This document shows, piece after piece, positions 60,575-64,000 of a stretch of DNA of 64,000 nucleotides. Location: assembly GCA_041750975.1 (NCBI GenBank), contig JBGSYN010000256.1:1-64000 (forward strand), read 5' to 3'. The notes below the pieces were generated by a model, which was not told where the DNA came from, did no database searches, and saw only the letters and a program-made list of their open reading frames with translations. Origin of the DNA: JBGSYN01 sp041750975. Its GTDB lineage: Bacteria > Pseudomonadota > Alphaproteobacteria > Geminicoccales > Geminicoccaceae. Each line of letters starts with the position of its first letter. The stretch's first letter is position 1. The translations under genes and the position numbers were made by a program.

Positions 60575-61567
60575 ATGAAGAAACTGATCAACGCCACGGA
60601 CGATGTCCTCGGCGAAAGTCTGCGCGGGTTTGGCGCCGTGCACGCCGATCTCGTCGAAGTCCGGCTCGAACCCAAGCTCGTGTTCCGTAGAGGGGGAGCC
60701 ACGAAGGGCAAGGTCGCCCTGATCTCCGGCGGCGGCTCAGGCCACGAACCGATGCATGCGGGCTTTGTCGGCAAGGGCATGCTCGATGCGGCCTGCCCCG
60801 GTGAGGTGTTCACCTCGCCGACGCCCGATCAGATGATGGCGGCAGCCGAGGCGGTCGACGGTGGCGCCGGCGTGCTTTGGATCGTCAAGAACTATGCAGG
60901 CGACGTCATGAATTTCGAGATGACGGCCGACATGATCGAGGGAGCGAGCGAAACCGTTCTGACCGATGACGATGTCGCCGTCGAAAGCTCGCTGCACAGC
61001 CAGGGCCGGCGCGGCGTTGCCGGCACCGTCGTAGTCGAGAAAATGGTCGGGGCCGCCGCCGAACGCGGGATGGATCTCGCCGGCTGCAAGGCGCTGGGCG
61101 ACCGCATCAACCGCGGCGCCGGGTCGATGGGCGTGGCGCTGACCAGCTGCACCGTTCCAGCCGCCGGCAAACCCACCTTCGAGATCGGCGCGGACGAACT
61201 CGAGCTCGGCGTCGGCATCCATGGCGAGCCGGGCCGCGAACGCATTGCCATAAAGCCAGCCGATGAAATCGCCGGGCAGATGATTTCGGCGATCATGGAA
61301 GCGATCGAGCCCAGGCACGGTGAGGACGTGCTCCTGTTCGTCAACGGCATGGGCGGCACGCCGCTCATGGAACTCTATCTGATGTACGATGCCGCAGCTC
61401 GCCACTGCGCCGACCGAAATCTGACGGTTGCGCGTTCGCTGGTGGGCAATTATTGCACATCGCTCGAGATGGCCGGCTGCTCGATCACCCTGATCAAGCT
61501 CGACGATGAGCTTAAATCGCTGTGGGATGCACCGGTCCACACGGCAGCCCTGCGGTGGGGCGCCTGA
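60575..61567 (+). CDS. dhaK: Dihydroxyacetone kinase subunit DhaK
   Basis: 330 residues from ATG 60575 with gggagg 7 bases upstream. The substrate-binding histidine H216 is in GVGIHGEPG, and LISGGGSGHEPMHAG, CPGEVFTSPTPDQM, NYAGDVMNFEMT and VNGMGGTPLMELY are signatures. DhaK holds dihydroxyacetone as a hemiaminal and receives phosphate from DhaL. It is unusual that dhaK follows the relay genes rather than leading them. Confidence 0.95.
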   Translation: MKKLINATDDVLGESLRGFGAVHADLVEVRLEPKLVFRRGGATKGKVALISGGGSGHEPMHAGFVGKGMLDAACPGEVFTSPTPDQMMAAAEAVDGGAGVLWIVKNYAGDVMNFEMTADMIEGASETVLTDDDVAVESSLHSQGRRGVAGTVVVEKMVGAAAERGMDLAGCKALGDRINRGAGSMGVALTSCTVPAAGKPTFEIGADELELGVGIHGEPGRERIAIKPADEIAGQMISAIMEAIEPRHGEDVLLFVNGMGGTPLMELYLMYDAAARHCADRNLTVARSLVGNYCTSLEMAGCSITLIKLDDELKSLWDAPVHTAALRWGA

Positions 61568-61609
61568 TTCGACACGCAATAAAGCCCTGGGGCCCGAGGA
61601 GAATGCTCG

Positions 61610-62767
61610 TTGTCTGACCGAAAGCCGACTGCCAAACTGTTCGAACCCCTGACCATCCGAGGTGTGACCACGCGCAATCGGGTGGTGATTTCGCCGATGT
61701 GCCAATATTCGGCCAAGGACGGTTTTCCGAGTGACTGGCATCTCGTACACCTCGGCAGATTTGCGACGGGCGGGGCCGGGATCGTCTTCACCGAGGCGAC
61801 GGGCGTCGAGGCGCGTGGCCGCATTACCCCTGGCTGCACCGGCCTATGGGACGACACTCAGATCGAGGCCCATGCCCGTATCGCCGCCTTTCACAAGGCC
61901 CATGGTGTCGTACCCGGCATTCAGCTTGCACATGCCGGACGGAAAGCCAGTGCGCAGCGTCCCTGGCACGGCAATGGCCCCCTGACCAAAGCGGACATAG
62001 CCAATGGCGATGTGCCCTGGGAGGTCGTCGGGCCGACCACATTGCCGGTTGCCGAAGGCTGGCCGGTGCCGCACGCCCTCTCATTTGAGGAGGTCGGTGG
62101 CCTGGTTGAAGCATTCGCCGCCGCCGCCAGAAGAGCGCTCGAGGCGGGCTATGAGATCGTCGAGATCCATGGTGCGCACGGCTATCTGATCCAAAGCTTC
62201 CTCTCGCCGATCGCCAATCAGCGCAATGACGCCTATGGCGGCAACCTCGCCGGCCGCATGCGCTTTGCCCTCGAGGTCACGGAAGCCGTCCGCTCCGCCT
62301 GGCCCGAGGACAAACCTTTGTTCTTCCGGGCCTCTTCGGTGGATGGCGTGCCGGGCGGCTGGGAGATCGAGGATACAATTGCATTGGCGCGCGAACTCAA
62401 GCTGCGGGGCGTCGATGTCATCGATTGCTCATCCGGCGGCATCAGGGGTCCGGTGGCCGCAGCCAACGTTAAGCGCCAGGCTGGCTTCCAGGTCGGCTAT
62501 GCCGAGGCGGTGCGGCGTGAAGCCGGCATCATGACCCAGGCCGTGGGCCTGATCACGCATCCCCGCCAGGCCGAAGCGATCCTCGATGGCGGACGGGCCG
62601 ATCTTATCGCCATCGCTCGCGAAGCCCTTGCCGATCCAAGTTGGGCGCATCATGCAGCGGCAGCCCTTGATGCCGATCCCGATTTCGAGTCGTGGCCGGA
62701 GCAATATGGCTGGTGGCTGGTCCGGCGCGCCGCGACCTCCGAATTTTATCGCGACGAGGCCGCCTGA
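61610..62767 (+). CDS. NADH:flavin oxidoreductase (old yellow enzyme family)
   Basis: 385 residues from TTG 61610 with gagga 14 to 10 bases upstream. The FMN-binding TIM barrel shows LFEPLTIRGVTTRNRVVISPM, CQYSAKDGFPSDWHLVHLG, VEIHGAHGYLIQSFLSPIANQRNDAYGG and GRADLIAIAREALADP. The N-terminal MCQYSA cysteine is typical of the YqjM/thermophilic-like branch. It reduces activated C=C bonds with NAD(P)H. It follows dhaK by 42 bases; a metabolic link to the triose operon is possible but not shown. Confidence 0.93.
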   Translation: MSDRKPTAKLFEPLTIRGVTTRNRVVISPMCQYSAKDGFPSDWHLVHLGRFATGGAGIVFTEATGVEARGRITPGCTGLWDDTQIEAHARIAAFHKAHGVVPGIQLAHAGRKASAQRPWHGNGPLTKADIANGDVPWEVVGPTTLPVAEGWPVPHALSFEEVGGLVEAFAAAARRALEAGYEIVEIHGAHGYLIQSFLSPIANQRNDAYGGNLAGRMRFALEVTEAVRSAWPEDKPLFFRASSVDGVPGGWEIEDTIALARELKLRGVDVIDCSSGGIRGPVAAANVKRQAGFQVGYAEAVRREAGIMTQAVGLITHPRQAEAILDGGRADLIAIAREALADPSWAHHAAAALDADPDFESWPEQYGWWLVRRAATSEFYRDEAA

Positions 62768-62897
62768 ATCAGGTGCGTCAGCCCGAGAAACCGTCATCTG
62801 TCAAACGCGCAGTCGTGGCGCGCGATCATGCCTTTTGGTCGATCTTTCCGCCTGCAGGTCTGGAGGTGAGCATAGGTTTTAAGGCACAAGCACTGTT

Positions 62898-62915
62898 ATA
62901 GGTCCTAATACCTAT
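62898..62915. repeat. Short inverted repeat upstream of the stress gene pair
   Basis: ATAGGT (62898-62903), six bases, ACCTAT (62910-62915). It lies about 40 bases before the sigma-EcfG-like promoter and could be an operator; no specific binder is identified. Confidence 0.35.
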
Positions 62916-62955
62916 CGTTGTCAAGATTAAAATTTGCCCAATGGCCTGCGGCCAT

Positions 62956-62980
62956 GGAACCCGGCTTCTCATGAAAAGTT
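62956..62980 (+). promoter_or_regulatory. Sigma-EcfG-like promoter (general stress response)
   Basis: GGAAC (62956-62960), 16 bases, then AGTT (62977-62980), close to the alphaproteobacterial EcfG consensus GGAAC-N16/17-CGTT. Transcription would begin about 8 bases further, leaving a leader of roughly 25 bases with a good Shine-Dalgarno (gaggagggg) before the gene at 63015. Confidence 0.6.
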
Positions 62981-63014
62981 AAGGCTGCGATCAACGCAAT
63001 ATGAGGAGGGGACC

Positions 63015-63587
63015 ATGTCTGACCCTTACAAGGGCGCAGGACCCGAAGATACGACTGCCGATAAGACTCAAGACCACGCACGGCGAGCGGCCGAAGACCT
63101 CGGACACAAAGCCCGCGATGCCGGAAATGACATAGCGAATGAGGCGCGACATCAGGCGCGCTCGGCTGCAGAAGCAGGGACGAACGCGGCTGCCGGCCGT
63201 CTCGATACCATCGCCCAGGCGCTCAAAGCATCCGCTGGAGAGCTTCGCGGTAAAGAGAACTGGCTTGCGGATGCGGTCGAAACCGCGGCCGTCGAGTTGC
63301 GGGGTGCCTCGAGCCATCTGCATGACCGGGGCATCGAAGGTATAAGCGGCGATCTGACCGCATTCGCAAGGCGCAATCCGGCGGCATTCCTCGGCACGAC
63401 GATGCTTCTGGGATTCGCCTTCAGCCGCTTCGCCAAAGCCTCGGAAACTCGCCATATGGGCTCTGGACCCGCACCGTCTCCCGCCTACACGCCACCCGTC
63501 AGTGATACCGTGACCAGCCGTGGTCCCGGCGCTGCTGACTACACGCCGCAACCGTCTGCCAGCGCAAACTTCGGGGGCATCAAATGA
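63015..63587 (+). CDS. Stress-type amphipathic-helix protein of unknown function
   Basis: 190 residues from ATG 63015, with gaggagggg just upstream. The N-terminal half is alanine-rich with repeated charged helix (RRAAEDLGHKARDAGNDIAN, EARHQARSAAEAGTNAAAG), like LEA/CsbD or apolipoprotein-type helices. A short hydrophobic patch (FLGTTMLLGFAFSRFA, about 140-155) may touch the membrane, then a Pro/Ser tail. The function is unknown, but genes of this type next to holin-X-like genes are often under EcfG control. It overlaps the next gene by 4 bases. Confidence 0.8.
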   Translation: MSDPYKGAGPEDTTADKTQDHARRAAEDLGHKARDAGNDIANEARHQARSAAEAGTNAAAGRLDTIAQALKASAGELRGKENWLADAVETAAVELRGASSHLHDRGIEGISGDLTAFARRNPAAFLGTTMLLGFAFSRFAKASETRHMGSGPAPSPAYTPPVSDTVTSRGPGAADYTPQPSASANFGGIK

Positions 63588-64000
63588 ATACCACAACTCA
63601 GGATATCCGGACCGACCGGGAGCATGTTGAGCATACCACTGACCCCCGTTCCGTGCCGGATTTGTTGCGTGATCTCGTCAACCAGATCAGCAATCTGGTT
63701 CGCAGCGAGATCAGACTCGCCCAGGCGGAAGTCGGCGAGAAGACGAGCCAGCTCAGCACGGGGCTGATCTCCATCGCGAGCGGCTTCATCTTGGGATTGG
63801 CGGCTCTCATCATTCTACTCGACGCCGTGGTTTACGGCCTGTCGCAGTCGATGCCCATTTGGCTCGCCGCCGTCATTACCGGCGGTGTCGTTGCCGTTAT
63901 CGGGCTAGCCCTGGTGATGAAAGGAAAGTCGGATCTCAAAGCCAAAAATCTGATGCCCGAACGCACCGTGCGCAGCGTGCAGGACGACGCTAAATTTGCT
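63584..64000 (+). CDS. Phage holin family (holin-X/DUF1469-like) membrane protein, 3' end cut by window edge
   Basis: 139 residues visible and still open at 64000. A charged N-terminus (DLLRDLVNQISNLVRSEIRL) leads to two hydrophobic segments (SIASGFILGLAALIILLDAVVY; IWLAAVITGGVVAVIGLALVM), the layout of the Pfam holin-X/DUF1469 family. Despite the family name these are usually host genes tied to stress. It is coupled to the previous gene by an ATGA overlap. Confidence 0.85.
   Translation, partial: MNTTTQDIRTDREHVEHTTDPRSVPDLLRDLVNQISNLVRSEIRLAQAEVGEKTSQLSTGLISIASGFILGLAALIILLDAVVYGLSQSMPIWLAAVITGGVVAVIGLALVMKGKSDLKAKNLMPERTVRSVQDDAKFA

Noticed and set aside
1..64000. CRISPR arrays, complete insertion sequences and prophage genes
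   Set aside because: No regularly spaced repeats, no cas genes, no transposase or integrase, and the holin-X-like gene is a host-type stress gene rather than phage.

Overview
The window is about 62% G+C with dense, often overlapping genes. It looks chromosomal and alphaproteobacterial. The evidence is a CtrA-type cell-cycle regulator with TTAA-N7-TTAA boxes nearby, a FliX/FlgI/rod-binding/FlgN-like/FlgK/FlgL/FliW flagellar block, an obgE-proB-proA-nadD-rsfS-rlmH chain behind rplU-rpmA, a thioredoxin-reductase-like ferredoxin reductase, and a sigma-EcfG-like promoter. I cannot name the genus.

Left part (1-14.2 kb): an accessory redox and catabolic region. A leftward run of overlapping genes encodes two tiny membrane proteins, a ferric-reductase-like membrane protein with a C-terminal Rieske domain, and an anchored protein cut by the window edge. 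Divergent from it is a 660-residue fusion of a Rieske domain to a thiamine-diphosphate enzyme. Next come a DUF5996-like protein, a phytanoyl-CoA-dioxygenase-like protein, a cytochrome P450, an amidase, a GH15 glucoamylase/trehalase-like enzyme, NhaA and a gamma-glutamyltransferase-like protein.

Middle (14.2-31 kb): leftward housekeeping genes (rlmH, rsfS, nadD, proA, proB, obgE, rpmA, rplU) and a molybdopterin oxidoreductase. Then a rightward set: a PAS/degenerate GGDEF/EAL protein, an APH-like kinase overlapping a divergent enolase paralogue, a DUF1232 protein, a membrane class III cyclase and a methyltransferase. Bactofilin, an EI24/CysZ-like membrane protein and a PfkB-type sugar/nucleoside kinase follow.

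Flagellar and cell-cycle part (32-50 kb): fliX faces flgI-rod-binding-flgN-flgK-flgL; then fliW, a TPR/GT41 glycosyltransferase and a methyltransferase follow as a tight unit. A leftward unit carries a Ppx/GppA phosphatase, rlmE and a TPR-SPOR protein. Next are a ferredoxin reductase-ferredoxin pair, fliI-fliJ, ctrA divergent from fliI, yggT and tRNA-Ala(CGC). Two stretches of about 1.0 and 1.5 kb here hold no convincing gene.

Right part (51.5-64 kb): a rightward operon couples a sugar/polyol ABC importer (binding protein, two permeases, a 56-residue membrane protein, two dissimilar ATPases) to a PEP-dependent dihydroxyacetone kinase whose phosphorelay is split into DhaL, an EIIA-type DhaM, a separate HPr and a separate enzyme I, plus a helix-turn-helix regulator, DhaK and an old-yellow-enzyme-type oxidoreductase. 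The likely logic is import of a triose or short polyol, then phosphorylation by a dedicated PEP relay. The window ends in a stress-type gene pair behind the sigma-EcfG-like promoter.

The most unusual items are the Rieske-ThDP fusion with its Rieske membrane neighbour, the self-contained ABC plus split Dha phosphorelay operon, the enolase paralogue with altered active-site residues, and the GT41 protein inside the flagellar locus.
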